The notes under the pieces were generated by a model, which made no database searches, was not told where the DNA came from, and worked only from the letters and a program-made list of their open reading frames with translations. From NCBI RefSeq assembly GCF_007197575.1, contig NZ_CP041616.1, forward strand, positions 3,038,001 to 3,102,000: a stretch of DNA of 64,000 bases, read 5' to 3'. The DNA comes from Ornithinimicrobium ciconiae. Its GTDB lineage: Bacteria; Actinomycetota; Actinomycetes; Actinomycetales; Dermatophilaceae. Made by a program: the position numbers and the translations under genes. Below are positions 55,940 to 64,000 of this stretch, piece by piece (position 1 is the stretch's first letter; each line of letters opens with the position of its first letter).

Positions 55940-58900
55940 CGCGCGTCCACCTTCGTGATCAGCAGCTCCACCGTGCGTCCACCGTCGAGCTGGGCGGACG
56001 TGGTGTATGACGTGATGCGGGGCTGGGTGCCACCGTCCGGGTCGGTGCCGCCACCGAGGTTGTGACGCGGACCGCTGGGCAGCGGGGTGCCGGCACCGGC
56101 CGCGCCGAACTGCACGGCGAGCGTCTCGTCCATCACCAGCTTCTGGTGCTGGGTCGCGGCCTCCCACACATCGTCGTCCCCGACCACGGTGAGGCTGATC
56201 CGGTCGGTGATCTGCAGACCGGCGTCCTTGCGGGCACCCTGCACCGCCCGCACCAGGTCGCGGGCCAGACCCTCGCGGGCCAGGTCCTCGGTCACCTCGG
56301 TGTTGAGCACCACGAAGCCACCGCCCTGTCCGCGCAGCATCGCGGTCGACTGCGACGTCCCGTCGGCGCCCGCGGCCACCACCGTTTCCAGGGTGTACTC
56401 ACCCTGGACGAGCGCGAGCCCGCCGGAGGTGACCGTGCCGTCGTCGGCCACCGACCAGTCACCCGACTTCGAGCCCTTGATCGCGGTCTGCACGTCCTTG
56501 CCCAGACGCGGCCCTGCCGCGCGCGCGTTGACCGTCAGCCTCTGCTCCACACCAAAGTCTGCGGCCGACGCCTCTGCCAGATCCAGCACCACCACCTCTC
56601 GCACGTTGACCTCGTGACGCACGATGTCAGTGAGCACCGACAGTCCCTGCGGATGGGCTGTGGCGACGGTCAGCGTGGACAGCGGCAGGCGCGTCCGCAG
56701 GCTCTCGGCCTTGCGCAGCCCCAGGGTCACCGAGCAGACCTCACGCACGGTGTCCATGGCCGCGACGAGGTCGTCGTCCTGCGGCAGGTCCGCCGCGTCG
56801 GGCCAGTCGGTCAGGTGCACCGACTCACCGCCGGTGAGCCCGCGCCATACCTCCTCGGTGGTCAGCGGCAGCAGCGGCGCGGCGACCCGGCAGGTCACCT
56901 CCAGCACGGTGTAGAGGGTGTTGAAGGCATCCTGGTCCTCGGCCCAGAACCGGTCACGCGAGCCACGGATATACCAGTTGGTGAGCACGTCCACGAAGGT
57001 GCGCACCGCGTCACAGGCCGAGGCGATGTGGAAGGCGTCCTGCGCCTCCTGCACCTGGGTGACGAAGTCGCGGGTCTTGGCCAGGATGTAGCGGTCCATC
57101 TCGTGCGTCGAGGCGCTCGACCAGGTCGCCTCACGGCCGGAGGCGTTGGCGTAGAGACCGAAGAAGTACCACGCGTTCCACAGCGGGATGAGCACCTGGC
57201 GGACTCCGTCGCGGATGCCCTGCTCGGTGACGACCAGGTTGCCACCGCGCAGGATCGGGCTGGACATCAGGAACCAGCGCATCGCGTCGGCGCCGTCGCG
57301 GTTGAAGACCTCACGCACGTCCGGGTAGTTCTGCAGCGACTTGGACATCTTCTGCCCGTCGCTGCCGAGCACGATGCCGTGGCTGATGCACGTCTCGAAG
57401 GCGGGACGGTCGAACAGCGCGGCACCGAGGATGTGCATGGTGTAGAACCAGCCCCGGGTCTGCCCGATGTACTCCACGATGAAGTCGGCCGGGTAGTGCT
57501 GCTCGAACCACTCGGTGTTGTCGAACGGGAAGTGCCACTGCGCGAACGGCATCGAGCCGGAGTCGAACCAGACGTCCAGCACGTCCTCGACCCGGCGCAT
57601 GGTGGACTTGCCCGTCGGATCGTCCGGGTTGGGCCGGGTCAGTTCGTCGACGAATGGCCGGTGCAGGTCGACCTGGCCGTCTCGGTTGCGCGGCAGAGTG
57701 CCGAAGTCCGCCTCGATCTCGGCCAGTGAGCCGTAGACGTCGAGTCGCGGGTAAGCCTCGTCGTCAGACTTCCACACCGGGATCGGGCTGCCCCAGAAGC
57801 GGTTTCGGCTGATCGACCAGTCCCGGGCATTGGCCAGCCACTTGCCGAACTGACCGTGCTTGATGTGCTCGGGCACCCAGGTGATGTCCTCGTTGGTGCG
57901 CAGCATCGTGTCCTTGAACTTCGTCACCTCGACGAACCACGACGAGACACCCTTGTAGATCAGCGGCTCACGGCAGCGCCAGCAGTGCGGGTAGGAGTGG
58001 TCATAGGCCTCGCGGCGCAGCAGGACGGTGCCCCCGGTGACCGAGCCGGTGTCCAGGTCTTCGCCGGCACGCGCCGGGTCCTGGACGCGGGTGGCGGCCT
58101 TGAGGTGGTCGAGGATCGGGGCGTTGGCATCGAAGACCAGCATCCCGGCATACTCGTTGACGGGCGCGGTGAAGGCGCCGTCCGCACCGACCGGCATGAC
58201 AGCCTCGATGCCCTCGCGGTCGGTGACCACCTTGTCGTCCTCACCGAAGGCGCCGGCGGTGTGCACCAGGCCGGAACCATCCGTGGTGGTGACGAACTCC
58301 GCGGTGACCAGGCGGTGCGCCCGCTCCCAGCCGACGTAGTAGCTGAACGGCGGCAGGTAGGAGCGGCCGGCCAGCTGCGCGCCGGTGAAGCGCCCGACAA
58401 CGGTCGGCTCCTCCCCCAGCTCGTTCTTGTATGCCGGCACGCGGGCCTCGGCGAGCAGGTAGCGCTCGGTCCGGCCCGTGTAGTCGCTCTCGACGAGCAC
58501 GTAGTCGATGTCCTCGCCGACCATGATCGCCAGGTTGGACGGCAGCGTCCACGGTGTCGTCGTCCAGACCAGCGCGAGGGCGCCGGCGAGGACGTCCTCG
58601 CCCCCGGCTGACGGCATACCCTCCTGCGCTGCCTCCGCGGCCCCGTCCTGGGGCAGGATCCGCAACCCGACCGTCACCGCGGGGTCACGGCGGACCTGGT
58701 AGACCTCCTCGTCCATCCGCAGCTCGTGGTTGGACAGCGGGGTCTGGTCGTTCCAGCAGTAGGGCAGCACCCGGAAGCCCTCGTAGGCCAGCCCCTTGTC
58801 GTAGAGCTGCTTGAACGCCCAGATCACCGACTCCATGTACTCCGGGTTCAGCGTCTTGTAGTCGTTGTCGAAGTCGACCCAGCGCGCTTGCCGGGTGACG

Positions 58901-59337
58901 TACTGGCGCCACTCGTCGGTGTACTGCAGCACGGAGGCGCGGCACGCGTCGTTGAACGCCTCGATGCCGAGCTCGAGGATCTCGTCCTTGGTCTTGATGC
59001 CCAGCTGGCTCATCGCCTCCAGCTCGGCGGGCAGCCCGTGGGTGTCCCAGCCGAAACGGCGCTCCACGCGCCGACCACGCATCGTCTGGTAGCGCGGCAC
59101 GACGTCCTTGACGTAGCCGGTCAGCAGGTGGCCGTAGTGCGGCAGGCCGTTGGCGAAGGGCGGGCCGTCGTTGAAGACGAACTCGTTGGACCCGCCCTCC
59201 CCCGCGTCCCGCTGCTCGACACTCTTGACGAAGGTGTCGTTCTCCTCCCAGTAGGCCAGGACGGCCTGCTCGAGGCTCGGGAAGTCGGGGGCGGGGGTCA
59301 GCCCCTGGTGTGCGGTGTCGACCTTGGGGTAGGTCAT
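55936..59337 (-). CDS. ileS: isoleucyl-tRNA synthetase
   Basis: 1133 residues, the longer actinobacterial/eukaryote-like IleRS class. HIGH-type motif HYGH at ~67-70 ([15 protein letters not shown]), editing domain with [19 protein letters not shown] at ~662 ([14 protein letters not shown]), anticodon-binding and C-terminal domains. ATG 59337 with AGGAGAG upstream. Expression is set by the T-box leader. First gene of ileS-folC-DUF4233-uppP. Confidence 0.96.
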   Translation of the reverse strand: MTYPKVDTAHQGLTPAPDFPSLEQAVLAYWEENDTFVKSVEQRDAGEGGSNEFVFNDGPPFANGLPHYGHLLTGYVKDVVPRYQTMRGRRVERRFGWDTHGLPAELEAMSQLGIKTKDEILELGIEAFNDACRASVLQYTDEWRQYVTRQARWVDFDNDYKTLNPEYMESVIWAFKQLYDKGLAYEGFRVLPYCWNDQTPLSNHELRMDEEVYQVRRDPAVTVGLRILPQDGAAEAAQEGMPSAGGEDVLAGALALVWTTTPWTLPSNLAIMVGEDIDYVLVESDYTGRTERYLLAEARVPAYKNELGEEPTVVGRFTGAQLAGRSYLPPFSYYVGWERAHRLVTAEFVTTTDGSGLVHTAGAFGEDDKVVTDREGIEAVMPVGADGAFTAPVNEYAGMLVFDANAPILDHLKAATRVQDPARAGEDLDTGSVTGGTVLLRREAYDHSYPHCWRCREPLIYKGVSSWFVEVTKFKDTMLRTNEDITWVPEHIKHGQFGKWLANARDWSISRNRFWGSPIPVWKSDDEAYPRLDVYGSLAEIEADFGTLPRNRDGQVDLHRPFVDELTRPNPDDPTGKSTMRRVEDVLDVWFDSGSMPFAQWHFPFDNTEWFEQHYPADFIVEYIGQTRGWFYTMHILGAALFDRPAFETCISHGIVLGSDGQKMSKSLQNYPDVREVFNRDGADAMRWFLMSSPILRGGNLVVTEQGIRDGVRQVLIPLWNAWYFFGLYANASGREATWSSASTHEMDRYILAKTRDFVTQVQEAQDAFHIASACDAVRTFVDVLTNWYIRGSRDRFWAEDQDAFNTLYTVLEVTCRVAAPLLPLTTEEVWRGLTGGESVHLTDWPDAADLPQDDDLVAAMDTVREVCSVTLGLRKAESLRTRLPLSTLTVATAHPQGLSVLTDIVRHEVNVREVVVLDLAEASAADFGVEQRLTVNARAAGPRLGKDVQTAIKGSKSGDWSVADDGTVTSGGLALVQGEYTLETVVAAGADGTSQSTAMLRGQGGGFVVLNTEVTEDLAREGLARDLVRAVQGARKDAGLQITDRISLTVVGDDDVWEAATQHQKLVMDETLAVQFGAAGAGTPLPSGPRHNLGGGTDPDGGTQPRITSYTTSAQLDGGRTVELLITKVDAR

Positions 59338-59585
59338 GCGGCGCTCTCCTGTGCATCGTCCAACTCGTCCACTACGTGCACGAGGACGACGCTGGCGCCG
59401 CGGTACCACCTCGCTTGCCGCACCCGTCCGCTCCGGGGGAGCGCACGGCATACGACCGCTCTGGCCTCAGGCTGTGTCGGGCCCACCCGTCCGGTTCTAG
59501 TGAGGCACCACGGGGAGTATGCCGTGGGGCCGGTTCTTCCGGAGGCTCGCCGCTGATGACGGCTCAGACGCCTGCACCCAATCCT
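59338..59585 (-). promoter_or_regulatory. translational T-box riboswitch of ileS
   Basis: The leader holds the conserved T-box GGTGGTACCGCGG (minus strand, 59410-59398), whose TGGT pairs with uncharged tRNA. A short Stem I is visible as GCCGTCATCAGCGGC with the Ile codon ATC (59557-59555) in the loop: GCCG pairs with CGGC. A sequestrator is visible too: TCCTCGTGCA (59386-59377) pairs with TGCACAGGA (59355-59347), which contains the ribosome site. No terminator U-tract, so control is at translation. Matches the ultrashort Stem I type of actinobacterial ileS. Confidence 0.88.
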
Positions 59586-59586
59586 A

Positions 59587-59610
59587 CCCGCAAAAAGATA
59601 GGGGTCTCGC
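59587..59610 (+). repeat. single copy of the GGTTTCGT-family repeat
   Basis: CCGCAAAAAGATAGGGGTCTCG, matching GCAAAAATATAGGGGTTTCG of the 19339 cluster with three differences. It lies just upstream of the ileS T-box. Confidence 0.6.
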
Positions 59611-59870
59611 ATGTTTTCCACACAACGTCGTCGTGGTCTCGTACGCTCGCTAGAGCGTGACCTCGCTGGAACGCATCGCTTCTCGAGCTCAAGAGTGCTG
59701 ATGGACGCGCCGTCGAGGGTGCCGACCCCTGTGTCCACGACGATGCACGGGGCCGGAAAGGCTGTGGCGCCAAGACACCAAGGGGGCTGTGTGGCGGCCG
59801 GTACCCGTACCCGGTACCCTTACTTGAGCCGACCACACGGTCGTCAACAACCCCAGAGTGGCGGCGCCTC
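59611..59870. other. intergenic region without a recognised gene
   Basis: Follows the repeat and precedes the Tat-signal pseudogene. It holds a cluster of GGTACCC/GTACCC units (about 59790-59820) that can pair among themselves, and may hold the ileS promoter on the minus strand. Nothing else is recognised. Confidence 0.5.
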
Positions 59871-60434
59871 ATGTCGGGCCAGAACACCACCTTCACGCGC
59901 CGTTCGGTTGCGAAGGGAGCGGCCTGGGCAGTGCCTGCCGTCGTCATCGCTCAGGCCGCGCCGGCTATGGCCGCCAGCGATGCCTGCTACGCGGTGCTCC
60001 GCGAGTCGAGCGGTGGATCAGTCGGTGTGCTGGGGCTGGTGACCACGTCCGACGTGGGCACGTCCGACTACCCCCGCACACTGCAGAGCTAACCCCTGTA
60101 TGACTGCGCCGCGACGCAGCTGACGTACTGCCCTCCTGGCCAACCCACGACCAGCGGCCCCATCCAGATCAGCTTCAGATTCAACTCCAGTGAGTTCGAA
60201 CTGTCCCCTGAGTCGGCGTGGATCCTCAATGGCTGGACCGTGGTCTCAGTCGTCGATGCCGATGGAGTCACCACGATCCTTCTGAGTCACCCGCCGGTTA
60301 ACCTCTACAACGCAACCGGGCAGATCCAGATCCCCGTGGCACCGAACACGGACCCACAGGGTAGTTTCCAGAGCTCAACACTCGCCGGCTGCGTCGGCAA
60401 CCCTGCACAGTGGAATACGGTGCCAGAAGGCTGA
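59871..60434 (+). pseudogene. Tat-exported protein gene interrupted by an in-frame TAA
   Basis: One reading frame of 187 codons broken at codon 74 (TAA, 60090-60092). Before the stop: a twin-arginine signal, FTRRSVAKGAAWAVPAVVIA then QAAPAMAASDACY, with likely cleavage after AMA. After it, the same frame continues (PLYDCAATQLTYCPPGQPTT, ISFRFNSSEFELSP, SVVDADGVTTILLSHPP) to TGA at 60432-60434, with paired cysteines and beta-strand pattern typical of a secreted domain. A nonsense mutation in a once whole gene is the simplest reading; a truncated secreted peptide of 73 residues is the alternative. Confidence 0.65.
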
Positions 60435-60492
60435 GACCGGATCCGACCTCGTGCCCCCCACCGAGGTGGTGTGTAGTGGAGGTGTGGACGCA

Positions 60493-61836
60493 ATGGACAG
60501 CAGCCTGCCGGACCGGGTCGTCACCGACCCCGACGTGGCCCGCACCTACGGCGTGGACCATAGCCCCGGTGCCGTCGCGCCGGAGGCGTTCACAGTGGTG
60601 CGGGCGCGGGACCGCGCAGACGTGGTCGAGGTCCTGCAGTATGCCGCGGCGCACCGGACCCCCGTCGTCACCCAAGGCGCCCGCACAGCTACAACCGGGG
60701 CGGCTGTCGCGCTCGAGGGCGGCATCGTGCTCAACACGGAGGCGATCAACCAGGTGGAGGTCGACCCGGTCGAACGGATCGCGGTCGTGGGACCCGGTGT
60801 AGTCAACGGTGACCTCAAGAGCCAGCTGACGGCATACGGCCTCGCCTATCCCCCAGACCCGGCCAGTTCCGGATCCTGCACGATCGGCGGCAACATCGCC
60901 ACGAACGCCGGCGGGCTGTGCTGCGTGAAATATGGCGTGACGGCCGACTACGTCCGCGGCCTGGAGGTAGTCCTCGCGGGTGGCGAGGTCATGCGCACCG
61001 GGCGGCGGACGGCCAAGGGCGTCACCGGCTATGACCTGACCGGGCTGTTCGTGGGATCGGAGGGCACGCTCGGGGTGGTGACCGAGGCCGTGCTCCGGTT
61101 GATCCCCGCCCCGGACCCGCCGCTGACCGTGCTGGCCGTCTTCGACACCCTGGAGGCCACCCTCGCCGGCGTCACCGCCCTGCGCGAGCAGCGGCACACC
61201 CCCAGCCTGATCGAGCTGCTGGACGGGCCGAGCGTCGCGGCCATCCAGGACTACGGGGACTACGGCTTCCCCGCGGGCGCCGAGGGCGTGCTGCTGGTCC
61301 AGTCCGACCGGGTCGGTCACGCCCACGAGGACGTGATGGCGTATGCCGACGCCCTCACCTCCGCGGGCGCCACCGACGTGGCTGTCGCCGACGACCGGGC
61401 CGAGGCGGACCTGCTGATGGAGGGACGCCGCGCGCTCAACCCGGCCCTCGAGGCGCGCGGGTCACGGCTGATCGAGGACGTGTGCGTGCCGGTCGGACGG
61501 CTCGGCGACCTCGTCCGTGCCGTGCACGAGATCGCCACCCGACAGGGCCTCGAGGCGACCTGCAGTGGCCACGCCGGGGACGGCAACCTGCACCCCTGCT
61601 TCTTCTTCGATCAGGACGACGCGGCACAGGTCGCGGCGGCCCAGGCAGCCTTCGGCGAGGTCGTGGAGGCGGCGTGGTCCCTCGGTGGCACCCTGACCGG
61701 CGAGCACGGAGTGGGCACACTCAAGGCGCCCTGGCTGGAGCGGGAGCTGGGCGCGGCCGAGGTCGCCCGCCAGCGGGCACTCAAGGCGCTCTTCGACCCG
61801 CTCGGCATCATGAATCCCGGCCGCGTCTTCGGCTGA
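60493..61836 (+). CDS. FAD-linked oxidase, glycolate oxidase GlcD-like
   Basis: 447 residues. FAD-binding PCMH domain (VVTQGARTATTGAAVALEGG, GSCTIGGNIATNAGGLCCVK, GVTGYDLTGLFVGSEGTLGV) and a C-terminal FAD-oxidase domain with CSGHAGDGNLHPCFFF and GTLTGEHGVGTLKAPWLE, NPGRVFG. Oxidises a 2-hydroxyacid such as glycolate or D-lactate. ATG 60493 is chosen with GGAGG 10 nt upstream; GTG 60484 is possible. No GlcE/GlcF partners nearby. Confidence 0.88.
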   Translation: MDSSLPDRVVTDPDVARTYGVDHSPGAVAPEAFTVVRARDRADVVEVLQYAAAHRTPVVTQGARTATTGAAVALEGGIVLNTEAINQVEVDPVERIAVVGPGVVNGDLKSQLTAYGLAYPPDPASSGSCTIGGNIATNAGGLCCVKYGVTADYVRGLEVVLAGGEVMRTGRRTAKGVTGYDLTGLFVGSEGTLGVVTEAVLRLIPAPDPPLTVLAVFDTLEATLAGVTALREQRHTPSLIELLDGPSVAAIQDYGDYGFPAGAEGVLLVQSDRVGHAHEDVMAYADALTSAGATDVAVADDRAEADLLMEGRRALNPALEARGSRLIEDVCVPVGRLGDLVRAVHEIATRQGLEATCSGHAGDGNLHPCFFFDQDDAAQVAAAQAAFGEVVEAAWSLGGTLTGEHGVGTLKAPWLERELGAAEVARQRALKALFDPLGIMNPGRVFG

Positions 61837-62165
61837 GGCGGTGGTCCTCACCCACCCCCGCCGACGTCACCACCTGCCTCTGGCCTCGCCGAGTCGGCCG
61901 GCGAGAGCCGTTGCCGGTGGTTGTTCGTCATGCGCGGCCCGCCACCGCGCATCGTGACCACGTGCCCCTGAGGTGATGCCACCGCCTGCCGAGGTCGCTG
62001 CCGGGAGGCCATGCGACAAAAGGGGCGCGATGCGTGTGCCTGGACATCTCACGGCGCCCATCCGGTCGCATCGCTCGCCGTGCTGACGGGAGCCGCATCG
62101 CTCGCCGTGGCCAAACCACGTACGTGCGGGGAGCACCATGGCTGGGACAGCTCGGCGCCGACGCG
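61837..62165. other. gap without a supported gene
   Basis: Between the GlcD-like gene and the metallo-beta-lactamase remnant. Contains a 15-bp direct repeat GCATCGCTCGCCGTG (at about 62068 and 62095) and a short GCGCCGACGC duplication next to the remnant's stop. All frames here look like shadows. Probably decayed sequence. Confidence 0.5.
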
Positions 62166-62732
62166 TCAGCGCCGACGCTTGCCAACCCCGACCGTCATCA
62201 GGTCACGTCCGACGACAACCTTGCCGGAGAAGCCACGCTGGGCACGACGGCGCCACTGGCCGTCGTTGACCTCGGCCGGGTCACCGGGCACCAGGTGATT
62301 GAGGACGAGCGTGCCGACGCCCGCAGACTCCGCCACGGCCCCAACGTCGTCGACGTTGGTGTGCGACTCGAGCAGGTGGGCGATGATCTTCGGCGGCACG
62401 AGACCGTCGAGAACGTCCACGTTGATGACCTCGTGCACCAGGACGTCCGCCCCCGAGGCGAGACGCATGAGGTTCTCGCTGACCGTGGTGTCGCCGGAGA
62501 AGACGACCGAGCCGTCCTCGGTCTCACACCGAAAACCGAAGGAAGGGAACACCGGCGGGTGCTTCACGAGGGTGGCGGTGACCCTGACCCCGGTCATCCT
62601 CGAAGACGAGGAACGGGTCCATGCCGGGAAGAGTTTGTCCGGAGCGGACGCACCGATGTCCGGCAGCACGATGTCATGCACCCGGAGCAGGTCCCGGATG
62701 TCCGGCCAGCGGCGCGATGGCGTTGTGCCGGT
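62166..62732 (-). pseudogene. 5'-truncated metallo-beta-lactamase-fold hydrolase remnant
   Basis: C-terminal ~170 residues of an RNase Z/arylsulfatase-like MBL protein: RVHDIVLPDIGASAPDKLFP, DGSVVFSGDTTVSENLMRLA, DVLVHEVINVD, GVGTLVLNHLVPGDPAEVND. The N-terminal half with the HxHxDH metal site is missing; the frame opens directly after the upstream gene's TGA. Near codon 40 the frame reads AWTRSSSSRMTG where the +1 frame gives MDPFLVFEDDR, which fits the family better; a lost A and an extra G about 35 nt apart would explain it. Not a working enzyme. Confidence 0.65.
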
Positions 62733-63161
62733 TCAGAAGTCCAGCAGCACCCGGTGCTCCTGGATGACCCAGCCGTCCTGCTGGCTGGTCAGCCAGTCTC
62801 GGAACCGACCGGTCTTCTGGACCCTGGGGCCGTCGGGTCCGGACTCGAGCACCAGGTAGTACGCGTCGGCGACCACCGACCCGTCCTCCCCCGGCTCGGA
62901 GACGACCAGGTTGGTCAGGTGATGTTTGGTCCTGCGCCGGCCGTCCTCGTCGGGAACCGGCTGGATCCGCTCGTACACCTCACGGATTGCCGGCCCACCG
63001 GTGATCCTGCCGCTGGGGAGGATCACCGTGGCGTGCTCCATGAGCTCGGCCAGCCGGTCGAAGTCACCACCGTCGACGGCGTCGAGGTAGTCGCACAACG
63101 CCCGGTGAACGGCCTGCCAGGTGGTCGAGTCGCCACCGGGTGCGTGACCAGCCACGGTCAC
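62733..63161 (-). CDS. SnoaL-like (NTF2 fold) protein
   Basis: 142 residues. SnoaL/NTF2-type domain: CDYLDAVDGGDFDRLAELME, ATVILPSGRITGGPAIREVY, HHLTNLVVSEPGEDGSVVAD, and WLTSQQDGWVIQEHRVLLDF. Such proteins are cyclases, dehydratases or small subunits beside oxygenases. Overlaps the flavin monooxygenase by 4 bases, so they act together, probably on an aromatic or polycyclic substrate (inference). Confidence 0.8.
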   Translation of the reverse strand: MTVAGHAPGGDSTTWQAVHRALCDYLDAVDGGDFDRLAELMEHATVILPSGRITGGPAIREVYERIQPVPDEDGRRRTKHHLTNLVVSEPGEDGSVVADAYYLVLESGPDGPRVQKTGRFRDWLTSQQDGWVIQEHRVLLDF

Positions 63162-64000
63162 CCGGTCACGGCCGCAGGCTTGGCTGCCCCGGCGAGCTGC
63201 TCCCGCAGCAGGTTCAGGGTCTGGTCCAGGCCGGCGAGCGGGACCGCGTCATAGAGGTAGAAGTCCGGCCGGATCACCGCGACCTCGGTCTCCAGCTCGG
63301 CGAACCACTCCTTGTAGGTGCCGTCCACGTCCTGCAGGTCCAGGCCCTCGGCCCCGACCGTGAGGACCCTGACACTGTTCTCCTCTGCCCAGGCCTTGAT
63401 GTCGGGGCTGATCGCGTCAGCGACCTCGGGCCGCGTGCTCAGGACCGTCCAGCCATAGCCGCGCACGTCGTCGAGGAGGGCAGTGGTGGTGCCGTCGGAC
63501 ACCCGACCCTGCGGGGTGAGGTAGCCAGTGGCGGGGTGGAAGCCCAGGACGCCGTTCTCCAGGTGCGGCGGGGCCTCCGGCTCGGGCGCCAGGCTCGGGT
63601 CCTCCAGGGCCGCCCTCATCCCGGCGTCCCGTCCTGCTGCGGCCTCGGCGTCAGAGATGCAGATGACGTTGCCCAGGCCCATCGAGAAGTTGATGAAGTA
63701 GCGCACGTGCGTGGTGCGCTCGGTGCCGTAGGTGTCCAGCAGCGAGTCCGGCGAGGCACCGGAGAGCACCCGGTCCAGGCGCCAGGTCAGGTTCGCTCCG
63801 TCTCGGATCCCGGCACACATGCCCTGACCGGCGAACGGCGGCATGAGGTGGGCGGCGTCGCCGGCCAGCACCATCCGACCCTTGCGCCAGGTGTCGGCCC
63901 ACTGCGCCCGGAAGGTGTAGACCGCGTGCTTCTCCAGCTTGGCGTTGTCCGGAGTCAGGCCCCACTCGGAGACCCGCCGCCAGGCGTACTCCTCGGTGTT
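63158..64000 (-). CDS. FAD-dependent aromatic monooxygenase, MhpA-like (5' end outside window)
   Basis: C-terminal 280 residues of a class A flavoprotein hydroxylase. Seen: RVSEWGLTPDNAKLEKHAVY, TFRAQWADTWRKGRMVLAGD, AAHLMPPFAGQGMCAGIRDG (the DG-type FAD/ribityl motif GDAAHLMPPFAGQG), and a thioredoxin-like C-terminal domain. MhpA-type enzymes hydroxylate phenylpropionate-like rings. The N-terminal GxGxxG and start codon lie beyond 64000. Confidence 0.85.
   Translation of the reverse strand, partial: NTEEYAWRRVSEWGLTPDNAKLEKHAVYTFRAQWADTWRKGRMVLAGDAAHLMPPFAGQGMCAGIRDGANLTWRLDRVLSGASPDSLLDTYGTERTTHVRYFINFSMGLGNVICISDAEAAAGRDAGMRAALEDPSLAPEPEAPPHLENGVLGFHPATGYLTPQGRVSDGTTTALLDDVRGYGWTVLSTRPEVADAISPDIKAWAEENSVRVLTVGAEGLDLQDVDGTYKEWFAELETEVAVIRPDFYLYDAVPLAGLDQTLNLLREQLAGAAKPAAVTG

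Noticed and set aside
60090..60092. Recoding (selenocysteine or pyrrolysine) at the in-frame stop
   Set aside because: The stop is TAA, which is not used for either amino acid.

Overview
This is 64 kb of very GC-rich DNA (roughly 70% by eye) with GTG starts, ATGA/GTGA/TGATG gene overlaps, leaderless promoter geometry, a translational T-box and actinobacterial gene neighbourhoods: ftsK near rnj, rpsO-pnp, mreBCD-mrdA, ileS-folC-DUF4233, and SatD. It looks like the chromosome of a free-living Micrococcales actinomycete, possibly of the Intrasporangiaceae/Ornithinimicrobiaceae type (inference). I see no rRNA, tRNA, IS element or CRISPR array.

Layout. 0-7.3 kb: start of ftsK, an exonuclease/endonuclease/phosphatase, satD with a membrane partner, RNase J, thyA and a Nudix-DHFR fusion. 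7.3-11 kb: phenylacetyl-CoA epoxidase paaABCDE (minus strand). 11-15.3 kb: GNAT, azlCD, a membrane acyltransferase, a 51-residue protein, and a DUF2975/HTH pair with a palindrome-rich promoter. 15.4-27.8 kb: pnp-rpsO, a PIG-L deacetylase, a 32-bp repeat cluster, Nei, a membrane protein, DUF488, ppc, a methyltransferase, an HNH protein and a lipoprotein.

27.9-43.4 kb is the most interesting region. It is a catabolic island built around an ectoine hydrolase (DoeA/EutD family), with two EutA-like Asp/Glu racemase-family proteins, an M20 deacylase, two aminotransferases, a semialdehyde dehydrogenase, an amidase, a DUF3830 protein, a D-2-hydroxyacid dehydrogenase, a ProP-like transporter and a GntR/FCD regulator. 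Four near-identical palindromes of the form ATTGTCGACAAT lie in the promoter regions of its transcription units and define a probable local regulon. A DUF222 HNH gene sits inside the island. The simplest reading is uptake and breakdown of ectoine or hydroxyectoine (or a related cyclic or acylated diamine) to aspartate. The substrate is inferred, not shown.

43.4-59.6 kb is core metabolism and envelope: mrdA-mreDCB without rodA beside it, a PPi-type phosphofructokinase, a DHA2 exporter, ndk, YjbR, uppP, DUF4233, folC, and ileS behind a T-box. 59.6-64 kb is decayed or accessory: a Tat-exported protein gene with an in-frame stop, a GlcD-like oxidase, a 5'-truncated metallo-beta-lactamase-fold remnant, a SnoaL-like protein and a flavin monooxygenase cut by the window end.

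A recurring feature is a -10-like hexamer placed 6 or 7 nt before the start codon of genes that begin transcription units, which implies widespread leaderless transcription.
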